A stretch of 29,026 nt of DNA, from positions 1 to 29,026 of the forward strand of contig DWXX01000002.1 of NCBI GenBank assembly GCA_019118985.1. Reading direction: 5' to 3'. Positions within the stretch are counted from its first letter, which is position 1, and the number at the start of each line of letters is the position of its first letter. The stretch is from Candidatus Faecalibacterium faecipullorum (GTDB lineage Bacteria > Bacillota > Clostridia > Oscillospirales > Ruminococcaceae). The notes beneath the pieces were generated by a model. That model did no database searches, was not told where the DNA came from, and saw only the letters and a program-made list of their open reading frames with translations. A program made the position numbers and the translations under genes. This document shows, piece by piece, positions 1-7,756 of this stretch.

Positions 1-2244
1 GTAGCCACCGAGCGGATTTTGAACCGGATCGAAGTATCCACCAACTATAAGAAAACCGGCACCCTGGAGGCCGGCGGCTACATCTGGCACACCACAGGCA
101 GCGGCAAAACCCTGACTTCCTTCAAGACGGCGCAGCTTGCCACGGCCCTGCCCTACATTGACAAGGTGTTGTTTGTGGTGGACCGCAAGGATCTGGACTA
201 CCAGACCATCAAGGAATACGACCGGTTCGAGAAGGGCGCGGCCAACGGCAACCGCAGCACCGCGGTGCTGCAGCGCCAGCTGGAGGATCGGGACGAAAAG
301 GGCAATTTCCACCCTTACCGCATCATTGTCACCACCATCCAGAAGCTGGATGTGTTCATCACTAAGAACCCGAACCATCCCGTCCGGGATAAGCACATTG
401 TTTTGGTATTCGATGAGTGCCACCGCAGCCAGTTTGGCGATATGCACACCCGTATCGTAGGGGGTGTCATCAAAAAGGGCGGCAGGAACATCAAGGTGGA
501 CCGGTATTTCAGAAACTACCATATTTTTGGCTTTACCGGCACGCCCATCATGTCCAAGAATGCTGCCAGCGGCGGCAACCCCCATTTGAAAACCACTGCC
601 CAGGCATTTGGAGAGAAACTGCACACCTATACCATCGTGGATGCTATCAACGATGGCAATGTGCTGCCCTTCCGCATTGATTACATCAACACCATGAAAC
701 AGAAGGATACCGGTCGGGATAAGCAGGTGACCGCCATCGACACCGAGGAAGCGTTGTCCTCACCGGAGCGTATCTCAGAAGTGGTAACATATATTCTGGA
801 TCACTTTGACCAAAAGACCATGCGGAATTCCTGGTACAGCTTGAAAGGTCAGCGGGTGAATGGATTTAATTCCATCTTTGCAGTCAGTTCCATTCCTGTC
901 TGCAAAAAGTATTATCTGGAACTGAAAAAGCAGATCGCTCAGCGGCATCGGGACCTGACCATTGCCACCATTTTCTCCTATGCGGCCAACGAAGAAGATC
1001 CTGCAGACGGTATGCTGGCCGAGGAAGGCTTTGAAACAGATCTGCTGGATCAGAGTTCCAGAGATTTCCTGGACATGGCCATTGGCGACTATAACAAAAT
1101 CTTCAAGACCAATTATGACAGCTCCAGTAGGGGATTCCAGGATTACTACAAAGATCTCTCCAACCGGGTGAAAAAGCGGGAAGTGGATCTTCTGCTCGTG
1201 GTCAATATGTTCCTGACTGGCTTTGACGCCACCACCTTGAATACCCTTTGGGTAGACAAAAATCTGAAGATGCATGGCCTGATCCAGGCATTTTCCCGGA
1301 CAAACCGCATCCTGAATTCGGTCAAAACCTTTGGCAATATTGTCTGTTTCCGGGATCTGGAAAAAGAAACCAATGAAGCCATCGCGTTGTTTGGCAATAA
1401 GGATGCAGGCGGTATCGTCCTGCTGAAGTCCTATGAAGATTACTATTATGGCTACACCGACGACAAGGGCAAGGAACAGAAGGGGTATAAGCAGCGGATC
1501 GAGGAGCTGATGGAGCGCTTCCCGCTGGGACAGCCCATTCTGGGAGAGCAAAACAAAAAGGATTTCATCGTTCTGTTCGGTAATATCCTGCGCCTGCGGA
1601 ATATCTTGTCTGCGTTTGACCGTTTTGTGGGACATGAGATTCTGTCCGAGATTGATTTTCAGGACTATACCGGTACATACCACGATGTATACGAGGAAAT
1701 CAAGCCTAAGCCCGGAGACAAAGACAGCATTATGGATGATGTTGTTTTTGAGATGGAACTGGTCAAGCAGGTGGAGGTCAACATTGACTACATTTTGATG
1801 TTGGTGGAGAAGTATCGAAAGGACAACTGCAAGGATAAGGAAGTTCTGGTGGCCATTGATAAGGCCATCCGTTCCAGCCTGCAGCTGCGATCCAAGAAAG
1901 AATTGATCGAGCGGTTTCTGGAAACGATCAACGCCAGCACCAATGTCAGCGCAGACTGGAGGAGGTTTGTCCGCCAGCAGCGGCAGAAAGATATCCAGAC
2001 TCTCATCCAAGAAGAAAAACTTAAACCGAAAGAAACCTGTAAGTTTGTGTCCAATGCGTTCCGTGACGGTGTATTAAAAACGACTGGAACAGATATAGAT
2101 CAGATGATGCCTCCAGTCTCACGTTTTGGCGGCGGAAGTCCACGAGATAAGAAGAAACAAACTGTTATTGAAAAGCTGAAATTTTTCTTTGAAAAATACT
2201 TTGGTTTGCTTGATCCAGGTGAGCCTATTGCGGAGGAGGCATGA
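1..2244 (+). CDS. hsdR: Type I restriction enzyme R subunit (HsdR), 5'-truncated by the window edge
   Basis: This is the motor and cleavage subunit of a type I restriction-modification complex, which translocates DNA and cuts unmodified invaders. The reading frame is open from base 1, so the true start and the N-terminal nuclease domain lie outside the window; a TTG at 19 is only an internal codon. Visible SF2 helicase motifs are Walker A TTGSGKT (from base 91), the DEAD-like box DECH (from base 412) and the motif III-like GFTGTP (about base 529). The helicase C-terminal region contains FLTGFDATTLNTL and QAFSRTNR. The remaining roughly 747 residues fit the C-terminal three quarters of a typical 1,000-residue HsdR. 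The hsdM and hsdS genes are not visible and would be expected upstream. The family call is firm; whether the complex is complete cannot be seen. Confidence 0.95.
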   Translation, partial: VATERILNRIEVSTNYKKTGTLEAGGYIWHTTGSGKTLTSFKTAQLATALPYIDKVLFVVDRKDLDYQTIKEYDRFEKGAANGNRSTAVLQRQLEDRDEKGNFHPYRIIVTTIQKLDVFITKNPNHPVRDKHIVLVFDECHRSQFGDMHTRIVGGVIKKGGRNIKVDRYFRNYHIFGFTGTPIMSKNAASGGNPHLKTTAQAFGEKLHTYTIVDAINDGNVLPFRIDYINTMKQKDTGRDKQVTAIDTEEALSSPERISEVVTYILDHFDQKTMRNSWYSLKGQRVNGFNSIFAVSSIPVCKKYYLELKKQIAQRHRDLTIATIFSYAANEEDPADGMLAEEGFETDLLDQSSRDFLDMAIGDYNKIFKTNYDSSSRGFQDYYKDLSNRVKKREVDLLLVVNMFLTGFDATTLNTLWVDKNLKMHGLIQAFSRTNRILNSVKTFGNIVCFRDLEKETNEAIALFGNKDAGGIVLLKSYEDYYYGYTDDKGKEQKGYKQRIEELMERFPLGQPILGEQNKKDFIVLFGNILRLRNILSAFDRFVGHEILSEIDFQDYTGTYHDVYEEIKPKPGDKDSIMDDVVFEMELVKQVEVNIDYILMLVEKYRKDNCKDKEVLVAIDKAIRSSLQLRSKKELIERFLETINASTNVSADWRRFVRQQRQKDIQTLIQEEKLKPKETCKFVSNAFRDGVLKTTGTDIDQMMPPVSRFGGGSPRDKKKQTVIEKLKFFFEKYFGLLDPGEPIAEEA

Positions 2245-2834
2245 AAGATCGATCGATAGAAATGAATGGTAGATAGATTCAAATGACGCGGCAAGCAATT
2301 CGTCTGGCTATCCATTTTGCCAGACGATACTTGTTGGGGCACGCCCCAAACCCCATGGAACGCAGAAGTTCTGCGCGTTCTGCGAACGCTGAAAGCGGGC
2401 AAATGCGCTTGGCATCAGGTGCACCTGCTCGATTGACATCAAATAGAAAAATAATCTATAAGGCATACCTTGCCTTTGCAGACGCAAAGGTTCAGTTGGA
2501 TGATAGGGCAGGGACGTTCCATGGTTTTAGCGTGTTCTGTGGCGTTGCAGAGAGCGTTTGGACGAGAAGTGCCGCCGCAGCATGAAATAAAACGGGGCAG
2601 TGCGGAAGGAAAATAGCTAAATCAAAAGCTCCCGTACTATAGATCGCCTTGGAAAGCAAAGTGGGATCCCTGTCAACTGGGACACGCAGCGCTTTCTGGC
2701 AGCAACCAGCGGAAAAGGCCTGGCTCCTGCACAGGTGCTATCTTTCTGTGCCGTCGAAGCAAGCAAGAATTTGAGCCAAATGCATAAAATCTGGGTGTGA
2801 AACTTGTGCGTTGTGTGGAATTTTTCTTTGATTG
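2245..2834. other. Gene-poor stretch between hsdR and the bgl operon
   Basis: No convincing gene is seen in about 590 bases. Short open frames on both strands look unlike any protein I recognise and lack good ribosome binding sites. The left part carries a cluster of short perfect inverted repeats, annotated separately. An open stretch at about 2617-2800 (+) has protein-like composition but no start or recognisable homology, so I do not call it. The region may be the remains of an inserted element. Confidence 0.5.
2300..2490. repeat. Cluster of four short perfect inverted repeats
   Basis: Four hairpins lie in 190 bases: TCGTCTGGC/GCCAGACGA (2300-2308 and 2319-2327, 10-nt loop), TTGGGGC/GCCCCAA (2334-2340 and 2343-2349), CGCAGAA/TTCTGCG (2361-2367 and 2369-2375) and CCTTTGC/GCAAAGG (2473-2479 and 2484-2490). 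None is followed by a clear T-run, although the first two could act as a weak terminator for hsdR. Nature unknown; a degenerate small non-autonomous element is possible. Confidence 0.6.
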
Positions 2835-2863
2835 TTGACATTCAAAAGCAAAAAATGTATAGT
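2835..2863 (+). promoter_or_regulatory. Sigma-70-type promoter of the beta-glucoside operon
   Basis: A consensus -35 TTGACA at 2835-2840 is followed by a 17-base spacer and a -10 TATAGT at 2858-2863. Transcription would start near 2870 and run straight into the RAT/terminator switch ahead of licT. Confidence 0.85.
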
Positions 2864-2890
2864 AAATGTGGAAATTGAGTAGGATCCGTC

Positions 2891-2923
2891 GGGATTGTAA
2901 CTGGCAAACAGGCAACACCTGAT
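2891..2923 (+). promoter_or_regulatory. Ribonucleic antiterminator (RAT) site
   Basis: The segment begins GGGATTGTAACTGG and continues with AACAGGCAACACCTGA. This matches the known RAT pattern bound by BglG/LicT-type proteins (GGATTGTTACT...GGCAAAACCTA). Its 3' end overlaps the 5' arm of the terminator that follows, as required for mutually exclusive RNA structures. Confidence 0.85.
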
Positions 2924-2978
2924 ATTGGCCGGCTGGTATGGTTGACGTACCGGCCAGGGCGATATCGGGTTTTTTTCT
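2918..2978 (+). terminator. Conditional leader terminator upstream of licT
   Basis: Arms built from GATAT, TGGCCGG and GTA upstream pair with TAC, CCGGCCA and ATATC downstream around a loop near 2940-2948. The hairpin is followed by a run of seven T at 2971-2977. Overlap with the RAT site indicates that antiterminator binding prevents termination. Confidence 0.85.
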
Positions 2979-3032
2979 GCCCATTTTGCGGGCAATGGTG
3001 CCCGCGGACTGTGTTGAGAAAGAGGTGACACT

Positions 3033-3887
3033 ATGGGCAGCGAGCGTCTTTGGATCCGCAGTATCGTCAATAACAACGTCGTGCTGGCTGTCAACGAACG
3101 GGGACAGGAGCGTGTCCTGCTGGGGAAAGGAGTCGGCTTCAAGCAGCATCCTGGCGCCGAAGTGGACCGCCGCATCGTGGTGAGGGAATTCGTTCCCAAA
3201 AACAAAGTGATTGGGAATCAGCGCTATGCGATGCTGGCGGATGTGCCAGTAGTCTATCTGGAAGTTGTTGAGGCGATTCTGGAAAAATTTCAGGAACTGG
3301 TGCATACTGAGCTGGATGAGGGCGTCTATCTGGATCTGGTAGATCACATCAGTTTTGCGGTGACACGGCTGAAAAAGGGGCTTGGTTTTCATAATTCTCT
3401 TCTGCCAGAGATACGGACCTTTTATCCGCAGGAATTCCAGGTGGCGCTGTACGGCTTAGAGCAGATTCGGGAAAAGACGGGATTTGTTCTGCCGGAAGAC
3501 GAGGCTGGCGCGATTGCTATGCATCTCGTCAATGGGGAACTGCAATACGATAACTTAAATCAGGCTACCAAGACTACCCTCCTGATCCAAAAGATCCTGC
3601 GTGTCTTTAGGGACAGCATCGGAGTGAAGCTGGATGAAAGATCCCTGCATTATACGCGCTTTATCACACATCTGAAGTTCTTTGCCCAGCGGTTGTTCAA
3701 AGACGAGATGCTTGACACCGATGACAGAGAGCTGCAGGGGCTGGTGCGGACACAGTACCGCCAAGAATACGCCTGTGCTGAAAAAATTGCCGCCATGATC
3801 TGGCAGGACTACGCCATTGCCATCCCGGAAGAGGAAATGATGTATCTCACAGTCTACATCCGGCGTATTACCCGACCCGATGACTGA
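3033..3887 (+). CDS. licT: LicT/BglG-family transcriptional antiterminator
   Basis: An RNA-binding antiterminator that should bind the RAT site just upstream and allow transcription of its own operon when a beta-glucoside is present. An N-terminal CAT RNA-binding domain (residues 1-57, with NNNVVLA and GKGVGF) is followed by two PTS regulation domains. Conserved phosphorylatable histidines are visible at H105 (DHISFA), H164 (AMHLVN) and H213 (THLKFFAQR). The fourth position, normally His in YLTxHI of PRD2, is Tyr275 (YLTVYI). The ATG at 3033 has the ribosome binding site AAAGAGGTG at 3019-3026. The protein has 284 residues, typical for the family. The permease and hydrolase genes follow on the same strand. 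Losing one PRD2 histidine may weaken control by HPr-mediated phosphorylation; that is inference. Confidence 0.93.
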   Translation: MGSERLWIRSIVNNNVVLAVNERGQERVLLGKGVGFKQHPGAEVDRRIVVREFVPKNKVIGNQRYAMLADVPVVYLEVVEAILEKFQELVHTELDEGVYLDLVDHISFAVTRLKKGLGFHNSLLPEIRTFYPQEFQVALYGLEQIREKTGFVLPEDEAGAIAMHLVNGELQYDNLNQATKTTLLIQKILRVFRDSIGVKLDERSLHYTRFITHLKFFAQRLFKDEMLDTDDRELQGLVRTQYRQEYACAEKIAAMIWQDYAIAIPEEEMMYLTVYIRRITRPDD

Positions 3888-3973
3888 CAGGGGACCGCGG
3901 CCCCTGCTGGACATAAAATTTGCCTGTTTTACTTATGGGCTTTGGGCCCGGCATCTAAAAAAGGAGGAATACG

Positions 3974-5839
3974 ATGAATCGTTCCAAAATGGCAGCAGAC
4001 ATCCTGCGGCTGGTGGGCGGCAAAGAAAATGTTGCCAGTGTCACAAACTGCATGACCCGGCTGCGCTTTCAACTGAAAGATCATAAAAAAGCCGATGTAG
4101 AAGCTCTGAAGCGCCTGGATGGCGTGCAGGGCGTCGTGACCAAGAATGGGCAGTTTCAAGTTGTCATCGGCACCGACGTGGGTGATGTCTGCACTGAACT
4201 CAAAAAACTGGGAGGTTTCCATTCTGACGCCGACGCGCAGCAGTCAAACCAAGACGGCAGCATCGTTATGCGCTTTTTTGGCACCCTGACGGCGATCTTC
4301 CAGCCCATTATTCCTGCCCTGGCTGGCTCCGGTATGATCAAAGCTCTGCTGGCTCTGTTGGTAGCTACCCATCTTGTGTCGCCTGACTCACAGACCTACG
4401 CGATTTTCAATGCCTTTGGCGATGCGCTGTTCAGTTTCATGCCCTTCATCCTGGCATACTCGGCAGCAAAGTACTTCAACTGCAACCCGTTTGTCAGCGC
4501 TTCGTTGGCAGGTGTTTTGCTTCACAGCAGTTTTACCGCGCTGAACACCGGAGACCCCGTTCTGCTGTTCGGCTTCATTCCTGTGACGATGGTCTCCTAC
4601 AGCGGCAGTGTTGTCCCCATCCTGCTCATCGTCTGGGTCCAATCCTATATCGAGCGCTTTGCCAATAAGATCTCTCCCAAGCCAGTCAAAATCTTCCTGG
4701 CTCCCATGCTCACCATCATTGTGACCGGTATCCTGGGCATCACCATCGCTGGCCCGCTAGGCAACATTGTCGGCCAGGTCCTGGCTGTTGGTTTCAACTG
4801 GCTCAACGATTATGCAGGCTGGGTCATCCCCGTCCTGATGGGCGCGTTCTGCCCCTTCTTCGTTATGACTGGTATGCACTATTGCTTTGCGCCTATCCAG
4901 ACCATCCAGTACGCCACTTTGGGGTACGGCACTATCCTGGGCCCTGGTATGCTGGCTTCCAACATCGCGCAGGGTGCCGCCTCCCTGGTGGTTGGTCTGC
5001 GCACCAAAAACCGCAAACTGCGTGAGCTGGCCTTCTCCTCCGGCTTTACTGCGCTCATGGGTATCACGGAACCTGCCCTGTACGGTGTCACGCTAAAGCT
5101 GAAGCGGCCCCTGATCGCCACCTGCATCGGCGGCGGCGTGGCCGGTCTCTATGCCGGCATCACCCATCTGCACACCTATTCTTCCACCACCGCCGGCCTG
5201 CTGGCCCTGCCTGTCTATATCGGCGGCGACGGTTTCGGCAATGTTATCAACGCTGTTATCACCATTATTATTTCTATCGTTGTGACCGCTGTTGCTACCT
5301 TTATTCTGGGGTTCGATGATCCCGCCGACGATGATGCAGCCACTGTGCCGGCTGCTCCGTCTGCTTCTTCTCAGGAAAACAAGGTCGTCCTTTCCAGCCC
5401 CATCCGTGGCCAGGCTGTGCCTCTGGAAAGCGTTAAGGATGATGCATTTGCTTCCCATGCGCTGGGGCTGGGCGCAGCCGTCCAGCCCGACGAGGGGGTA
5501 GTAACTGCTCCGGCCCCGGCGACCGTTTCCTCGGTGGCGGATTCTGGACACGCCATCGGTCTGACCACCGACAGCGGGGTAGAGCTGCTCATCCATATTG
5601 GGCTGGACACCGTGGAGCGGAAGGGCAAAGGATTTGCCGTCCGGGTCAAGACTGGAGACCATGTCCAGAAAGGCCAGGAGCTGATCCGCTTTGATCTGGA
5701 AGATCTGTGCAAAGCAGGTTATGATGTCACTTCCCCTGTGATCGTGACCAACTCGGATGATTTCCTGGACGTTGTGGCAGTGCGCGACGAGAAAGTAGGA
5801 CATACTGATACGCTCTTGACTGTCCTACGCCGCAGCTGA
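3974..5839 (+). CDS. bglP: PTS beta-glucoside transporter, EIIBCA fusion
   Basis: A membrane permease that imports and phosphorylates beta-glucosides using phosphoenolpyruvate-derived phosphate. Domain order is EIIB, EIIC, EIIA. EIIB has the phosphocysteine C26 in TNCMTRLRF. EIIC is a multi-span membrane domain with the GITEPALYGV signature. A linker rich in Ala, Pro and Ser leads to a glucose-type EIIA with H526 (DSGHAIGL) and the phosphohistidine H541 (LLIHIGLDTV). The length of 621 residues is normal for the family. The start has an optimal AAGGAGG at 3961-3967. A small hairpin (CAGGGG/CCCCTG, 3888-3906) without a T-run lies between licT and this gene. The downstream phospho-glucosidase starts 25 bases after the stop. 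The substrate class is known from the family and neighbours; the exact sugar (salicin, arbutin, cellobiose or other) is not determined. Confidence 0.95.
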   Translation: MNRSKMAADILRLVGGKENVASVTNCMTRLRFQLKDHKKADVEALKRLDGVQGVVTKNGQFQVVIGTDVGDVCTELKKLGGFHSDADAQQSNQDGSIVMRFFGTLTAIFQPIIPALAGSGMIKALLALLVATHLVSPDSQTYAIFNAFGDALFSFMPFILAYSAAKYFNCNPFVSASLAGVLLHSSFTALNTGDPVLLFGFIPVTMVSYSGSVVPILLIVWVQSYIERFANKISPKPVKIFLAPMLTIIVTGILGITIAGPLGNIVGQVLAVGFNWLNDYAGWVIPVLMGAFCPFFVMTGMHYCFAPIQTIQYATLGYGTILGPGMLASNIAQGAASLVVGLRTKNRKLRELAFSSGFTALMGITEPALYGVTLKLKRPLIATCIGGGVAGLYAGITHLHTYSSTTAGLLALPVYIGGDGFGNVINAVITIIISIVVTAVATFILGFDDPADDDAATVPAAPSASSQENKVVLSSPIRGQAVPLESVKDDAFASHALGLGAAVQPDEGVVTAPAPATVSSVADSGHAIGLTTDSGVELLIHIGLDTVERKGKGFAVRVKTGDHVQKGQELIRFDLEDLCKAGYDVTSPVIVTNSDDFLDVVAVRDEKVGHTDTLLTVLRRS

Positions 5840-5864
5840 GAACATCGGAAAGGAGACCATCCCC

Positions 5865-7274
5865 ATGTATTTTCCGCAGAATTTTTTATGGGGCGGCGCC
5901 ATCTCGGCCAATCAGTGCGAGGGAGCATATAACGAAGGCGGCAAAGGCCTTTCCATCCAGGATGTGATGCCTCACGGCATAACCGGCCCGCTCACGGAAG
6001 GGCCGACGTCCGACAATCTCAAATTGGTGGGTATCGACTTTTATCACCGGTATCAAGAAGATATTGCCTTGATGGCGGAGATGGGATTCAAGGTACTGCG
6101 GCTTTCCATTGCCTGGAGCCGAATCTTTCCTAACGGAGATGACACTGAACCCAATGAGGAAGGGCTGGCCTTCTATGATAAAGTCTTTGACGAATGCCGG
6201 CACCATGGCATTGAGCCGATGGTCACCCTTTCCCACTATGAGACGCCGCTCCATCTGGCGACGGCCTATGACGGCTGGCGCAGCCGGAAACTGATAGGTT
6301 TCTTTGAGCGATACTGCCGCACGGTATTCGACCGCTACCGCCGCAAGGTTCGGTATTGGATGTGTTTCAATGAGATCAATGCGCTGTGGCGCTATCCCTT
6401 TATGGGAGCCGGCGTTTTGACCCCGCCTGACCGGCTGACACTGGCTGACCGGTATCAGATCGCCCACCACGAGCTGCTGGCCAGCGCTATGGCGGCCAAG
6501 CTGCTGCACGAGATGATCCCTGACGCAAAGATGGGCTGTATGGTATTGGGGGCGCTGAGTTATCCCATGTCGCCGCGCCCGGAGGACGTTCTGGCTGCAC
6601 AGCAGGCAGATCGTCAGATTATGTTCTTTTGCGATGTCCTGGCCCGTGGATATTATCCCGACTACGTCCGTGCTACTTGGCAGCGAGAAGGAATTCAGCT
6701 CCAAATGGAACCTGGCGATGAGGAGCTGCTGCGTCATACGGTGGACTACATTTCCTTCAGCTACTATATGAGCAAGTGCGCGGCTGCCGACCCGGCCCGC
6801 TACCAGAAGGGAGAGGGCAACTTGCTGTCTGGCCTGCGCAATCCCTACCTGCCCGAAAGCGAATGGGGATGGCAGATCGACCCCGACGGCCTGCGTTATA
6901 CATTGAACTACTTTTATGACCGGTATCAAAAGCCACTGTTCATTGCGGAAAATGGTCTGGGTGCGCAGGATCAACTGGTGAGCGACGGCCACGGTAGCTG
7001 GACGGTTCACGACGGCTACCGCATCGACTATCTTGCCAAGCACTTGGAGGCGGTGGGCTGCGCCATTGCGGATGGCGTCCCCGTTCTGGGCTATGCTGCC
7101 TGGGGTTGCATCGACTTGATCAGCGCCTCTACTGCGCAGATGAAGAAACGCTACGGATTCATCTATGTGGATCGCAACGATGATGGCTCAGGCACTCTGG
7201 CACGTTACCGCAAGGATAGCTTTTACTGGTATAAGAAAGTGATTGCCACAAATGGCGAGAGTTTAAGCAGCTGA
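5865..7274 (+). CDS. bglA: GH1 6-phospho-beta-glucosidase
   Basis: A cytoplasmic glycoside hydrolase family 1 enzyme that splits the phosphorylated disaccharide or aryl-glucoside delivered by the upstream PTS permease into glucose 6-phosphate and an aglycone or sugar. Visible motifs are the N-terminal FLWGGAISANQCEG, the acid/base Glu170 in CFNEIN and the nucleophile Glu362 in IAENGLG. The C-terminal MKKRYGFIYVD segment is typical of the phosphate-binding loop of phospho-glucosidases. The 469-residue length is normal. AAAGGAG at 5849-5855 serves the ATG at 5865. It is the last gene of the licT-bglP-bglA operon; the likely terminator is the hairpin at 7372-7411. Confidence 0.95.
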   Translation: MYFPQNFLWGGAISANQCEGAYNEGGKGLSIQDVMPHGITGPLTEGPTSDNLKLVGIDFYHRYQEDIALMAEMGFKVLRLSIAWSRIFPNGDDTEPNEEGLAFYDKVFDECRHHGIEPMVTLSHYETPLHLATAYDGWRSRKLIGFFERYCRTVFDRYRRKVRYWMCFNEINALWRYPFMGAGVLTPPDRLTLADRYQIAHHELLASAMAAKLLHEMIPDAKMGCMVLGALSYPMSPRPEDVLAAQQADRQIMFFCDVLARGYYPDYVRATWQREGIQLQMEPGDEELLRHTVDYISFSYYMSKCAAADPARYQKGEGNLLSGLRNPYLPESEWGWQIDPDGLRYTLNYFYDRYQKPLFIAENGLGAQDQLVSDGHGSWTVHDGYRIDYLAKHLEAVGCAIADGVPVLGYAAWGCIDLISASTAQMKKRYGFIYVDRNDDGSGTLARYRKDSFYWYKKVIATNGESLSS

Positions 7275-7365
7275 GAGTAAAAGCGGCGCCCTCTCATTCT
7301 CTTGTGAACCGCCTCATAATGTGCGGACAATACAAAAAAGGCCTGCAAGGGGCAGAATAAACGAA

Positions 7366-7470
7366 TCAAAGACTGGCCTGGCGAAGCGAAAGCGGAGCCA
7401 GGTCAGTTTTTGTCTGGAGCCGCTCGTGGTTATAGAAATGGATAAACTCGTCGATCAAATCGATAGGTGG
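7366..7470 (-). pseudogene. C-terminal fossil of an IS3-family transposase (OrfB)
   Basis: Reading the minus strand gives a peptide containing IDEFIHFYNHERLQTK followed by TDLAPLSLRQASL and a stop at 7366-7368. This is the C-terminal end of the DDE integrase of IS3-family elements (conserved FYN.ER.Q and a PxxxR tail). Upstream the same frame becomes meaningless after about 7470 and reaches a stop, so only about 35 codons survive. No intact terminal inverted repeats were recognised. It is a scar of transposition between the sugar operon and the Wadjet operon. Confidence 0.75.
7372..7411 (+). terminator. Probable terminator of the licT-bglP-bglA operon
   Basis: ACTGGCCTGGC (7372-7382) pairs with GCCAGGTCAGT (7397-7407) with a single G-U position, and the hairpin runs into TTTTT (7407-7411). 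It lies inside the IS3 transposase fossil, so an element remnant may supply the terminator. Confidence 0.6.
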
Positions 7471-7692
7471 GGCTGGCGGTCCCGTTCAATTGTTCATTTT
7501 GGGCAATTGGTGCTTTTGTCGATGGCTCAATGCTGCGGAGATGTGCGCCGCTGTGGGAGATTTTTCAGCCGGATACTGTTTGCGTAATACATAAAAATAT
7601 GGGAGATTTGCACAAACCACGTTGTTTTGCTTTGTGCAATCGACTGATTTTCAACAATAAAAGAAAGGACTCTAAGAAAGCCGCTTTCACTA
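7471..7692. other. Intergenic stretch, no gene seen
   Basis: Only short open frames without ribosome binding sites are present between the IS3 fossil and the promoter region of jetA. Base composition becomes AT-rich towards the jetA end. Confidence 0.5.
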
Positions 7693-7701
7693 TGCTATAC
7701 T
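7693..7701 (+). promoter_or_regulatory. Candidate extended -10 promoter for the Wadjet operon
   Basis: TGC-TATACT at 7693-7701 is an extended -10 element in AT-rich DNA, about 55 bases upstream of the jetA start. No good -35 is seen at the expected spacing, which is common for extended -10 promoters. Confidence 0.5.
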
Positions 7702-7756
7702 AAATATACAAAAACCGAATCGTCGATTACAGATAATATGCATGGGAGGTGCTGAA

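Noticed and set aside
775..2010. 411-codon open frame antisense to hsdR
   Set aside because: Shadow of hsdR; no ribosome binding site or recognisable domain.
2283..2585. 100-codon frame after hsdR
   Set aside because: No ribosome binding site, covers the palindromes and has no recognisable motif.
2617..2800. Open stretch with protein-like composition upstream of the bgl promoter
   Set aside because: No start codon with a ribosome binding site and no homology I can name; too short to support as a gene.
5886..7043. 385-codon open frame antisense to the GH1 gene
   Set aside because: The sense strand encodes a full GH1 enzyme with both catalytic Glu residues.
7321..7703. Short plus-strand open frames between bglA and jetA
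   Set aside because: They overlap the IS3 fossil and promoter region and lack start signals.
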